From Microbacterium hibisci (GTDB lineage: Bacteria > Actinomycetota > Actinomycetes > Actinomycetales > Microbacteriaceae), in NCBI RefSeq assembly GCF_015278255.1, contig NZ_JADIJC010000012.1:21970-85969 (forward strand): DNA of 64,000 nt, written 5' to 3'. Position numbers and translations under genes: made by a program. The notes beneath the pieces are model-generated. The model made no database searches and was not told the origin of the DNA. It saw only the letters and a list, made by a program, of their open reading frames with translations. Numbering within the stretch: the stretch's first letter is position 1; every line of letters begins with the position of its first letter. Shown in pieces: positions 42,377 to 50,683 of this stretch.

Positions 42377-43159
42377 ATGGAGCAGCAGGAGCGGGCGCTT
42401 GCCGCCTATGTGGATTCGGTGCGGGACCAGCCGGGCGCGCTTGCCGTCGTCCTGGTCGGCTCGGTCGCGCAGGGGCGGGAGCGCGACGACTCCGACGTCG
42501 ACGTCTACCTCGTCGTCGACGACGCGCGGTTCGCCGCCGAGACGGCGGCCGGCCGGTTCGCCTGGATCGAGCGCCGCGACGAGGACTACCCGGGCTCCTA
42601 CATCGACATCAAGCTCGCCAGCCCTGCGTACCTCGCCGCTGCCGTCGACAGGGCCGACGACCCCACGCGGGCATCGTTCCTCGGCGCCCGCGTCGCCTGG
42701 AGCGTGCTCGAGGGCCTCGACGAGACGGTCGCCCGCATCGCTGAGCTCTCCGACGGCGTGTGGGACGAGCGGGTGAGATCGCACGTGGCGCAGGCTCGCC
42801 TGTACGGCGGCTACTTCCTGCGGCAGGCGGACGAGCGCGGCGACGAGTTCCTCCGCCGGCACGCCGGACTGCACCTCGCCCTGGCGGCGGCGCGGGCGGC
42901 GCTGGCCGCGAACCGCGTGATGCTGCCGGGGCCCAAGTACATCTCGAAGCTGGTGCGGACGGTGGCGACGCCGGAAGGATTCGTCGAGGCCTGGAGCCGG
43001 GTCGTGGACGACCCCGACACCGGCTCCGGCCGCGACCTGCTGCGCATCCTCGACGAGTGGCTGGCGGGCGAGCTCACCCCCGACGAGACGCTGTCGACGT
43101 TCATCCGCGACAACGAACTCGCCTGGCTCCGGGGGACCGTCCCCGCGGAGTTCTGGTGA
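42377..43159 (+). CDS. Nucleotidyltransferase-domain protein
   Basis: A 260-residue protein with the minimal nucleotidyltransferase signature: Gly28-Ser29 and, 11 residues on, Asp40-x-Asp42 in GSVAQGRERDDSDVDVY. The rest is helical and resembles the C-terminal domain of antibiotic nucleotidyltransferase-like proteins. GAGGGAG precedes ATG 42377. It is divergent from the rhamnose operon and convergent with the importer of cluster 2. Its role is unknown; a stand-alone accessory gene rather than a toxin, since no HEPN or antitoxin partner is adjacent. Confidence 0.82.
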   Translation: MEQQERALAAYVDSVRDQPGALAVVLVGSVAQGRERDDSDVDVYLVVDDARFAAETAAGRFAWIERRDEDYPGSYIDIKLASPAYLAAAVDRADDPTRASFLGARVAWSVLEGLDETVARIAELSDGVWDERVRSHVAQARLYGGYFLRQADERGDEFLRRHAGLHLALAAARAALAANRVMLPGPKYISKLVRTVATPEGFVEAWSRVVDDPDTGSGRDLLRILDEWLAGELTPDETLSTFIRDNELAWLRGTVPAEFW

Positions 43160-43171
43160 ACGCACCCGGCA

Positions 43172-44080
43172 TCACCCCTTGACCGCTCCGCTGGTCATGC
43201 CCGCGACGATCTGCCGGTTGAAGAAGATGTACATGATCAATGGCGGGATCGTGATGAGCAGGATGTCCATGAACAGCAGGTTCCACTGGCTCAGGTTCTG
43301 ACTCGAGAAGTTGTAGAGCGTCAGCTGCACGGTGGCATTGGCATCGCCCGGCAGGAAGTACAGCGGGTTCGTGAAGTCGTTGAACACGTTGACCGCCTGT
43401 ACGACGATCACGGTGATCACCACGGGCTTGAGCAGCGGAAGCACGACCTGGAAGAACAGCCGGATGGGACCTGCTCCGTCGATCGTCGCCGCCTCGTCCA
43501 ATTCACGCGGGATCGTGGCCACGAACGCCCGGAACAGCAGGATGCAGAACGACAGGCCGAAGGTGACCTCGATGAGGATCATGCCGGGCATCGTCTTGAA
43601 CAGTCCCAGGCCCTGCATCACCCAGATCGTCGGCACGACCGCGGGCGGGACGATGAGGCCCGCCAGCACGAAGAAGTTGATGAGGTGGTTCCACCGCGAC
43701 TTGCGCCGCTGCAGCACGTAGCCGACCATCGCCGCCAGGATCACCATGATGGCGACGCTCGCCACCGTCAGGATCGTGCTGTTGATGAAGGCGCGGACGA
43801 GGATGAAGTCCCGCGTCTCGAGCACCGTGATCAGGTTCTCCCACAGGTACCACCCCTGCTGGGGGAGCGAGAACTCGAGGAGCGACGACTCCTGCGAGTT
43901 CTTCGCGGCCGTGAGGAAGATGAACACGAACGGCACGATGAACACGACGATCGACGCGAGGATGGCGATGATGCCGAGCAGGTACTTGCGGAGGAACCGC
44001 TTGACCGTCATCGGCCGGCGGTCCTGGCGGGGTGCGCGCCGGCCGGCGTCGGCGGTGGTGATGGCGCGGGTGAGGGTCAT
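43172..44080 (-). CDS. CUT1 ABC transporter permease (MalG type, rhamnoside cluster 2)
   Basis: A 302-residue permease with a basic N-terminal tail (about 27 residues), six membrane segments and the EAA loop DEAATIDGAGPIRLFF (about 195). It is a close paralogue of the permease at 29441; both end in NRQIVAGMTSGA(V/I)KG. The start overlaps the upstream permease stop by ATGA. It is the last gene of the leftward importer operon. Confidence 0.93.
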   Translation of the reverse strand: MTLTRAITTADAGRRAPRQDRRPMTVKRFLRKYLLGIIAILASIVVFIVPFVFIFLTAAKNSQESSLLEFSLPQQGWYLWENLITVLETRDFILVRAFINSTILTVASVAIMVILAAMVGYVLQRRKSRWNHLINFFVLAGLIVPPAVVPTIWVMQGLGLFKTMPGMILIEVTFGLSFCILLFRAFVATIPRELDEAATIDGAGPIRLFFQVVLPLLKPVVITVIVVQAVNVFNDFTNPLYFLPGDANATVQLTLYNFSSQNLSQWNLLFMDILLITIPPLIMYIFFNRQIVAGMTSGAVKG

Positions 44081-44997
44081 GATTCCACCTGCCGGCGAGT
44101 GAGGATGTACTGGACGGGGATGATGATCGCGGCGACGACGAGGAAGAGGACGACGTTGCCGGCGGTGGACAGGCCGTAGAACCCGGCCTGGTACTGCTTG
44201 TACACGACCGAGGCGAGCACGTCGCTGGAGAATCCCGGGCCACCTCGGGTCATCGCCCAGATGAGCTCGAAGGAGCGCAGTCCGCCGATGAGCGACAGCA
44301 GGACGACGGTGGCGGTGGCCGGGCGGACGAGGGGCAGAGTGATGTGCCAGAAGTTCTTCCACGCCCCGGCGCCGTCGACCTTGGCCGCCTCGTAGTACTC
44401 CGACGGGATCGCGACGATGCCCGCGATGTAGATGAGGGTGGCGATGCCGACGCCCTTCCAGATGTCGACGAGTGCGATCGAGTAGAGCGCCAGCGACGGG
44501 TCGGTCAGCCAGTCAGGCCCGTCGATGCCGAACGCCGCCAGGGACTTGTTGATGAGTCCGTCGAACGGATCCATCAGCACCTTGAATGTGACGCCGACGC
44601 CGATGGTCGAGACGAGCACGGGGAAGAAGATCGTGGAACGCAGGTACCCGCGGCCGAGGATCGTCCCGGTGAGGAGGACGCCGAGCGCGAGCCCGAGCAC
44701 CACCTTCGCACCCGAGGTGAGGAAGGCGTAGATGAAGGTGTTGATGAGGCTCTGGAACATCATGGGTTCGGTGAAGAACGTCACGAAGTTGTCGAGACCG
44801 ATGAAGGTGGAGTCGAACAGCGTCCACCGGGTCAGCGAGAAGTAGAACGACGCGAACGTCGGGATCGCGAACAGCACGATGTAGAGCACCGCGGACGGGA
44901 TGTAGAACCACGTCGGGTACATGCTCTTGATGGGCCGGCGCTTGCTGGTCGGCGGTGAGGCGGTCTTCTCGAGCGGGCGTGCCGCGGTGCTCGTCAT
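44077..44997 (-). CDS. CUT1 ABC transporter permease (MalF type, rhamnoside cluster 2)
   Basis: A 306-residue permease with about six hydrophobic segments and EAAKVDGAGAWKNFW at about 205. ATG 44997 is preferred to the ATG two codons upstream because GGAG is then 6 bp away instead of directly abutting. It is a paralogue of the permease at 28494. A hairpin lies between it and the binding-protein gene, as in the other two importers of the window. Confidence 0.92.
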   Translation of the reverse strand: MTSTAARPLEKTASPPTSKRRPIKSMYPTWFYIPSAVLYIVLFAIPTFASFYFSLTRWTLFDSTFIGLDNFVTFFTEPMMFQSLINTFIYAFLTSGAKVVLGLALGVLLTGTILGRGYLRSTIFFPVLVSTIGVGVTFKVLMDPFDGLINKSLAAFGIDGPDWLTDPSLALYSIALVDIWKGVGIATLIYIAGIVAIPSEYYEAAKVDGAGAWKNFWHITLPLVRPATATVVLLSLIGGLRSFELIWAMTRGGPGFSSDVLASVVYKQYQAGFYGLSTAGNVVLFLVVAAIIIPVQYILTRRQVES

Positions 44998-45020
44998 GTT
45001 CATCTCCGTTGATGTGAGTC

Positions 45021-45050
45021 GGGGGCCGCGCCGTGGACGACGCGGCCCCC
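45021..45050 (-). terminator. Stem-loop between binding-protein and permease genes (cluster 2)
   Basis: GGGGGCCGCG (45021-45030) and CGCGGCCCCC (45041-45050), 10-bp arms and a 10-nt loop. Same position in the operon as the elements at 4115 and 28441. Confidence 0.72.
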
Positions 45051-45081
45051 ATCAGTTTCGAGCCGGATCAGGCTGCGGGGC

Positions 45082-46395
45082 TCACCAGCCCTCTAGCCCG
45101 AGCTGCTGGGCCTGCTTGACGACGTCCTCGTCGTACAGGGCGGCGCCTTCCTCGGCGCCGCGGATGCCGGAGCCCACCTCCACCGTGATGTTCTCGAGGT
45201 TCGGCCCCTTGATGGGGGAGAGGAACTCGAGCGCCGGGTTGGTGTTGCCCTCGTCGAAATACGGCTGCATGTCCTTCAGCAGGCCGGGCACGTCGTCGGG
45301 CAGCGTGCAGGCGCTGGTGGCGAACGGGCCGCTCGGCGTCATGACCGTGGTCTGGATCTCACAGCCACCTGGGGAGTTGAGGAACTCGATGAACGTCTTC
45401 GCGGCCTCGAGCTTGTCGCCCTCGGTCGTCTTCGGGATGTAGACGGCGTTCGGCAGCCAGACCGTGAGCTTGGTGTCCTCCGCATTCTGTGCGGGCAGGG
45501 GGAAGACGCCGATGTTCTCGAGCTCGTCGGGGTAGTTCTGCTGGAAGGTCGAGACGATGCCCGTCAGGATCGGGTAGTGCGCGCCCTCGCCCGTCGCGAC
45601 CATCCGTGCGCCGTCGTCGTACAGGGCGGAGGCGAAGTCCTCGTTCCACCAGCCCGCGTCGAAGCCGGCCTGCTGGTTCTCGAACCCGGCCAGCGCCGGT
45701 TCGTCGACGTACTTGCGGTCGCCCTCGGTGTAGGCCTCGGCCCAGTCCGGGTCCTGCGCGAGGACGTTGCCGAAGTCACCCAGAACGAACAGCTGGCTGG
45801 TCCACGTGTCGCCGTAGGTCTGGATCACCGGTGTGATCCCGGCCGCCTTGATCGCCTCGTTGTTGGCGGCGAACTCGTCCCACGTCGTCGGGACCTCGAG
45901 GCCCAGGTCTGCGTAGACCTGCTTGTTGTACACGACAGCGCCCGCCTGGGTGGCACCGAAGGGAGCGCCGTAGATGCCGTTGTCGGTGGAGACGACGGCC
46001 GTCATCGTGTCGATCAGGTCGCCGACCCACGGCTCGTCGTCGAGCGGCACGAGGTTCTGGTCGGGGTTCATGGCCTGGAACAGCGAGCCGGAGTTGTAGT
46101 AGAACACGTCTTCCATCTCGCCGGTGGCGAGCTTGGTCTTGATGAGGTTGTCGCCTTCGGTGCCCGCCGGCTGGGTCTCCAGTCGCACCGTGATGTCGTC
46201 GTGCTCCGCCTCGAACGCCTCGATCAGCGCCTCGGCGACCTCGACGTTCGTGCCGGTGTTCTGCGTCAGGAACGAGATCTCGGTCGTGCCGTCGGCGGAC
46301 CCGCCGCCGTCGCCGCTGCACGCAGCCAGCGGCAGGGCGAGAGCGAGTACGCCTGCGCCTGCGACGAGCACTCTCCTGGTCGGGGAGCTCTTCAT
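45082..46395 (-). CDS. CUT1 ABC transporter, sugar-binding lipoprotein (rhamnoside cluster 2)
   Basis: A 437-residue binding protein with a signal peptide and lipobox LAAC (lipidated Cys26). It is homologous along its length to the protein at 27122. The Shine-Dalgarno AAGGAGG is inside the loop of a small hairpin. First gene of a leftward operon with two permeases, divergent from a GH78 gene, with an operator of the rhamnose type in its promoter. A rhamnose-containing glycoside is the likely ligand (inference). Confidence 0.92.
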   Translation of the reverse strand: MKSSPTRRVLVAGAGVLALALPLAACSGDGGGSADGTTEISFLTQNTGTNVEVAEALIEAFEAEHDDITVRLETQPAGTEGDNLIKTKLATGEMEDVFYYNSGSLFQAMNPDQNLVPLDDEPWVGDLIDTMTAVVSTDNGIYGAPFGATQAGAVVYNKQVYADLGLEVPTTWDEFAANNEAIKAAGITPVIQTYGDTWTSQLFVLGDFGNVLAQDPDWAEAYTEGDRKYVDEPALAGFENQQAGFDAGWWNEDFASALYDDGARMVATGEGAHYPILTGIVSTFQQNYPDELENIGVFPLPAQNAEDTKLTVWLPNAVYIPKTTEGDKLEAAKTFIEFLNSPGGCEIQTTVMTPSGPFATSACTLPDDVPGLLKDMQPYFDEGNTNPALEFLSPIKGPNLENITVEVGSGIRGAEEGAALYDEDVVKQAQQLGLEGW

Positions 46396-46413
46396 CTTTA
46401 CCTCCTTGTAAAG
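46396..46413 (-). promoter_or_regulatory. Hairpin presenting the Shine-Dalgarno sequence of the binding-protein gene
   Basis: On the minus strand CTTTAC-AAGGAG-GTAAAG directly precedes the ATG. The 6-bp AT-rich stem holds AAGGAG in its 6-nt loop, so ribosome access could depend on stem stability. Confidence 0.5.
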
Positions 46414-46485
46414 CCGAGCGGATGATCCGCCCACGCTGCCGGATTCCCTGGTGCTTCTGCCGATGGTGTTCGCCGCGTCGGGCAT

Positions 46486-46535
46486 TGAAACCATTCAACC
46501 CTCGTAAGGTACGACTCTTCCGCGTTGCAGGTCAA
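46486..46535 (-). promoter_or_regulatory. Leftward promoter and variant operator of importer 2
   Basis: On the minus strand TTGACC (46530-46535) and TACCTT (46506-46511) are 18 bp apart. TGAATGGTTTCA (46486-46497), a variant of the TGAAnCGnTTCA operator with a changed centre, lies just downstream of the -10 box. Confidence 0.7.
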
Positions 46536-46600
46536 CAGTCGATTCCACAACGTCGCGTCACGATCGTGTAACGCTCTACACGCTGGTTGACAGGGAGCCA

Positions 46601-46612
46601 TGAATCGTTTCA
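46601..46612 (+). promoter_or_regulatory. Operator TGAATCGTTTCA upstream of GH78
   Basis: Identical to the plus-strand site at 42250. TTGACA (46587-46592) precedes it, but the -10 box is unclear (CACGAT 46611-46616 is the best candidate). The GH78 ATG is 50 bp downstream. Confidence 0.65.
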
Positions 46613-46661
46613 CGATGGTCGAGCGATCCGGCGAGGATGCCGATCGCCGAAAGGATCAGGC

Positions 46662-49487
46662 ATGAGCAGCCCCGTCCCTCACATCGTCATCGACGCGCCG
46701 TACCGCAGCGACGTCGTCGCCTCGCCGTCGCCCGAGTTCGGGTGGCGCACCGAGACCGACACCCCGGACTGGCGCCAGGCCGCCGCCGAGGTGGAGGTTG
46801 TGCGCAGCGGAGAGACGTCGACGTACCGCATCGACGGTGCCCCCTCGACCCGGATCGCGTGGCCGTTCGCCGCGCTGGCGCCGCGCGAAGAGGCGACGCT
46901 GCGCGTCCGCGTGACCGGCACCGACGGCGTCACGGGGGAGTGGAGCGAACCGCGCCGCGTCGTCGCCGGCTTCCTCGGCGAGCGCGAATGGCAGGCCGCG
47001 GCGATCGGCCTGGCGTCGCCGGCCGGGACCGCCCAGCCGGCGTACCTGCGCACCGAGTTCGACGTCACCGGCCCGGTGGCGCGCGCCACCCTCTACGCGA
47101 CGGCGCTCGGCGTCTACCAGGTGGCGATCGACGGCGTCGACGTCGACGACCAGGTGATGAAGCCCGGGTGGACGCCGTATGCGCAGCGCACGATCCACGA
47201 GACCACCGACGTCACCGCGCTTCTCACCCCGGGCCGGAACGCGATCGGCGTGCGCCTCGCGGGCGCGTGGGCGACCGAGCGCTACGGGTTCCGCGACAAC
47301 GCGCGTCCGCTCTACGCGGAGCAGCCTCGCTTCGCAGGACAGCTACTCATCGAGTACGCGGACGGTTCGAGCGAGTGGATCAGGACGGATGCCTCGTGGC
47401 AGGCGTCGACCGGACCCATCACGGCCAGCGGGCTCTACGCCGGCGAGGACTACGACGCCCGCCGCGCGCTCGTCGACGCGGCCGGCCGCGGATTCGCGCA
47501 GGCCGGCTACAGCGCCGACGGCTGGGAGCCTGCGGCCGAGCTCGAGGAGGTCCACCCGCCGGAAGCACGCGTGTCGCCGTTCGTGCGGCGCGTCGAGGAG
47601 CTCGCCGTCCGCGAAGTCATCACGACCCCCGGCGGCCGCACCGTGCTCGACTTCGGCCAGAACCTCGTGGGCAGGCTGCGGCTGCGCGTCTCGGGGCCGG
47701 CGGGAACCAAGTTGACGCTGCGCCACGCCGAGGTGCTCGAGCTCGGCGAGCTCGGCACACGCCCCCTCCGCGCGGCCGCCGCGACCGACCACTACACGCT
47801 GTCGGGGCACGGTGTGGAGGAGTGGGAGCCCGAGTTCACGTTCCACGGCTTCCGCTACGCCGAGATCGACGGCTGGCCCGGCGAGTTCGACCCCTCGGCT
47901 GTCACGGCGGTCGTGATCCACAGCGACATGGAGCGCACCGGCTGGTTCGAGGCATCCCACCCCCTCGTCAACCAGCTGCACGAGAACATCGTGTGGGGCC
48001 TGCGCGGCAACTTCCTGTATCTGCCGACCGACTGCCCGCAGCGCGACGAGCGCCTGGGATGGACGGGTGACATCCAGGTCTTCGCGCCGACCGCGGCGTT
48101 CCTCTACGACGTGCGCGGATTCCTCGACTCGTGGCTGCGCGACCTCGCGCTCGAGCAGGTCGACGGCGTCGTGCCGTTCGTGGTTCCCAACGCGCTCGGC
48201 GCCGCCCGCCCGGCGGCCGCGTGGGGTGACGCCGCGACCATCGTGCCGTGGGTGCTGCACGAGCGCTACGCCGACACCGCCACGGTCGAGCGGCAGTACG
48301 ACAGCATGAAGGGATGGGCCGACGCGCTCATCGAGCTCGCCGGTCCGCGGCGACTCTGGGAGGGCATGTTCCAGTTCGGTGACTGGCTCGACCCCGATGC
48401 GCCGCCGCACCTGCCCGCCAACGCCAAGACCGACGCCGACGTCGTCGCGAGCGCGTACCTCTTCCGGTCGACGGATGCCGTGGCCCGGGCCGCCGCCCTC
48501 CTCGGCAAGGACGACGAGGCGCGGCAGTACGCCGCGATCGCCGAAGAGGTGCGGGCCGCGTTCCTCGCCGAGTACGTCACTCCGGCCGGGCGCATGATGT
48601 CGGACGCGCAGACCGCGTACGCGATGGCGATCGTCTTCGACATCGCCCCCGCCGAGCAGCAGGAGGCGCTGGGCACGCGGCTCGCCGAGCTCACACGTCT
48701 GTCGGGCTATCGCATCGGCACGGGGTTCGTGGGAACGCCCATCATCCAGGACGCCCTCACCCGCACCGGCCACCTCGAGATCGCGCGGCGCCTGCTCGTG
48801 CAGACCGAGAATCCGTCGTGGCTGTACCCGGTCACCATGGGCGCGACGACGATCTGGGAGCGCTGGGACTCGATGCTGCCCGACGGCTCGATCAACCCGG
48901 GCGAGATGACCTCGTTCAACCACTACGCCCTCGGCGCGATCGGCGACTGGCTCCACCGCGTGGTGGCGGGGCTCGCTCCGGATGCGCCCGGGTACGAGCG
49001 GATCCGCATCCAGCCCCATCCGCTCGCGGAGTTCGATCACGCCTGGGCCGAGCACCTGACGCCCTACGGCACGGCCCGCGCCGGGTGGACGCGACCGGAT
49101 GGCGTCCTCCGCGTCGAAGCCGTCGTGCCGCCGAACACCACGGCCGTGGTCGTGCTGCCGGACGGCCGCGAGCTGGAGGTCGGCTCGGGAACCCACGGAT
49201 GGGAGGTGACGGATGCCGCACCCGTGGTCGCGGCGTCCCGCATCGGCATGGACTCGACCCTCGCTGCGGTCATCGACGACTTGGAGGCGTACGAGGCCAT
49301 CGGCAGCGTTCTTGAGGCGGTCGACCCCGCCAAGGCGCACGCCTTCCGCGCCGACACGAAGTGGTCCGCCGGGCGCGAGCTCGAAGAGGCGCTGTCCATG
49401 CACGCCGGTCCCGACACGAAGCGGCAGATCGCCGAACGTCTGGCCGAGCTGTCCGCACGGCGCGAGGAGGCGCCCGCGGATGCCTGA
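46662..49487 (+). CDS. Alpha-L-rhamnosidase, GH78, with C-terminal helical extension
   Basis: A 941-residue GH78 enzyme. N-terminal beta domains (about 1-420) include the rhamnosidase B-type region with LDFGQNLVGRLRLRV. The barrel carries TDCPQRDERLGWTGDIQ (general-acid Glu, about 460), FGDWLDPDAPP and ATTIWERWDSMLPDGS. The usual C-terminal sandwich ends near 850, after which about 90 residues follow that are unusual for the family, mostly charged helix. ATG 46662 follows AAAGGA. No signal peptide, so cytoplasmic. Divergent from importer 2 and followed by a terminator and a LacI gene. Confidence 0.93.
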   Translation: MSSPVPHIVIDAPYRSDVVASPSPEFGWRTETDTPDWRQAAAEVEVVRSGETSTYRIDGAPSTRIAWPFAALAPREEATLRVRVTGTDGVTGEWSEPRRVVAGFLGEREWQAAAIGLASPAGTAQPAYLRTEFDVTGPVARATLYATALGVYQVAIDGVDVDDQVMKPGWTPYAQRTIHETTDVTALLTPGRNAIGVRLAGAWATERYGFRDNARPLYAEQPRFAGQLLIEYADGSSEWIRTDASWQASTGPITASGLYAGEDYDARRALVDAAGRGFAQAGYSADGWEPAAELEEVHPPEARVSPFVRRVEELAVREVITTPGGRTVLDFGQNLVGRLRLRVSGPAGTKLTLRHAEVLELGELGTRPLRAAAATDHYTLSGHGVEEWEPEFTFHGFRYAEIDGWPGEFDPSAVTAVVIHSDMERTGWFEASHPLVNQLHENIVWGLRGNFLYLPTDCPQRDERLGWTGDIQVFAPTAAFLYDVRGFLDSWLRDLALEQVDGVVPFVVPNALGAARPAAAWGDAATIVPWVLHERYADTATVERQYDSMKGWADALIELAGPRRLWEGMFQFGDWLDPDAPPHLPANAKTDADVVASAYLFRSTDAVARAAALLGKDDEARQYAAIAEEVRAAFLAEYVTPAGRMMSDAQTAYAMAIVFDIAPAEQQEALGTRLAELTRLSGYRIGTGFVGTPIIQDALTRTGHLEIARRLLVQTENPSWLYPVTMGATTIWERWDSMLPDGSINPGEMTSFNHYALGAIGDWLHRVVAGLAPDAPGYERIRIQPHPLAEFDHAWAEHLTPYGTARAGWTRPDGVLRVEAVVPPNTTAVVVLPDGRELEVGSGTHGWEVTDAAPVVAASRIGMDSTLAAVIDDLEAYEAIGSVLEAVDPAKAHAFRADTKWSAGRELEEALSMHAGPDTKRQIAERLAELSARREEAPADA

Positions 49488-49492
49488 TCCCG

Positions 49493-49524
49493 CACCGGGG
49501 AAGCGGGGCAACGCTTCCCCGGTG
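49493..49524 (+). terminator. Terminator after GH78
   Basis: CACCGGGGAAGCG (49493-49505) and CGCTTCCCCGGTG (49512-49524), a perfect 13-bp stem with a 6-nt loop, 6 bp after the GH78 stop. TACACT (49528-49533) just downstream may be the -10 box of the LacI gene. Confidence 0.85.
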
Positions 49525-49565
49525 CCCTACACTCGCGAAAGGCAGAGAGAGGCACTGGGGGTGTC

Positions 49566-50573
49566 ATGGTGGTGAGCGTGCGGGATGTCGCGGCCGCGGC
49601 ATCCGTCTCGGTGGGCACCGTCTCGAACGTGCTGAACAGGCCGGAGAAGGTGTCGCCGGCCACCGTCGAGCGGGTCACGCAGGCGATCGAGGAGCTCGGG
49701 TTCGTGCGCAACGACGCGGCCCGGCAGCTTCGCGCCGGGCGCAGCCGGAGCATCGCGCTGATCGTCCTCGACGCCGGCAACCCCTTCTTCGCCGAGGTCG
49801 CGCGCGGTGCCGAGGATCGCGCGGCCGAGGCCGGCATGAGCGTGCTGCTGGGCAACAGTGACGAGCGCCCCGACCGGGAGGACGCGTACCTGGAGCTGTT
49901 CCGCGAGCAGCGGGTCAACGGCGTGCTCGTCACCCCCGTCGGCGGGGATCTCACCCGGCTCGAGAGGCTGCACGGCGGCGGCGTGCCGGTGGTGCTGGTC
50001 GACCACGAAGACGCCGAGCGGTCGTTCGGGTCGGTCTCGGTCGACGACGTCGAAGGCGGCTACCTCGCCGTGTCGCACCTGCTGGCCACGGGCCGCCGGC
50101 GCATCGCGTTCATCGGCGGGCCCCACACGATCCGGCAGGTCGCCGATCGCCTCGAGGGCGCGCGACGCGCGGTCGACGAGGTCGTCGGGGCCAGCCTCGA
50201 GGTCGTCGAGATGTCGGCGCTGTCGGTGCTGCAGGGGCGCGAGGCCGGCGAGCTCCTTCGCGGGCGACCGGTAGCCGAGCGTCCCGACGCCGTGTTCGCG
50301 GCCAACGACCTCCTCGCCGTGGGCGCGTTGCAGGCCTTCACCCTGATGGCCGACCTCAAGGTGCCGCGCGACATCGCGCTGATCGGCTACGACGACATCG
50401 ACTTCGCCTCTGCGACGGTGGTGCCGTTGAGCTCGATCCGCCAGCCGGCGCATCTCATCGGCTACACCGCCGTCGACCTGCTCCTCAAGGACCTCGAGCA
50501 GCCCGAGGGCGAGCACGAGCGCACGGTCCGGTTCCGGCCGGAGCTCGTGGTGCGGGAGTCGACCGGGGGCTGA
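49566..50573 (+). CDS. LacI-family regulator of rhamnoside cluster 2
   Basis: A 335-residue LacI protein. The helix-turn-helix SVRDVAAAASVSVGTVSNVLN has the same Val-Gly specificity pair as the regulator at 30277, and the following segment (RP.KVS....RV..AIE.LGFVR) is also very similar. It therefore probably recognises the same TGAAnCGnTTCA sites, here at 46486 and 46601, and could cross-regulate cluster 1 and the rha operon. The sugar-binding core starts at IALIVLDAGNPFF. Convergent with the penicillin-binding protein gene. Confidence 0.9.
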   Translation: MVVSVRDVAAAASVSVGTVSNVLNRPEKVSPATVERVTQAIEELGFVRNDAARQLRAGRSRSIALIVLDAGNPFFAEVARGAEDRAAEAGMSVLLGNSDERPDREDAYLELFREQRVNGVLVTPVGGDLTRLERLHGGGVPVVLVDHEDAERSFGSVSVDDVEGGYLAVSHLLATGRRRIAFIGGPHTIRQVADRLEGARRAVDEVVGASLEVVEMSALSVLQGREAGELLRGRPVAERPDAVFAANDLLAVGALQAFTLMADLKVPRDIALIGYDDIDFASATVVPLSSIRQPAHLIGYTAVDLLLKDLEQPEGEHERTVRFRPELVVRESTGG

Positions 50574-50683
50574 GACCGCGGTGGGGTGGCCCGGCGATCA
50601 GAGCCGTCGCCCGGTGGCCGGGATCGTCGGCTGCTGAGTCCGCGGCCGGGCGACAGCACGGCGGGCTCCATCGCCCGGGAGCC

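Noticed and set aside
42377..43159. Nucleotidyltransferase as a toxin-antitoxin component
   Set aside because: The protein is full-length with an extra helical domain and no HEPN, AbiEi-like or antitoxin gene is adjacent.
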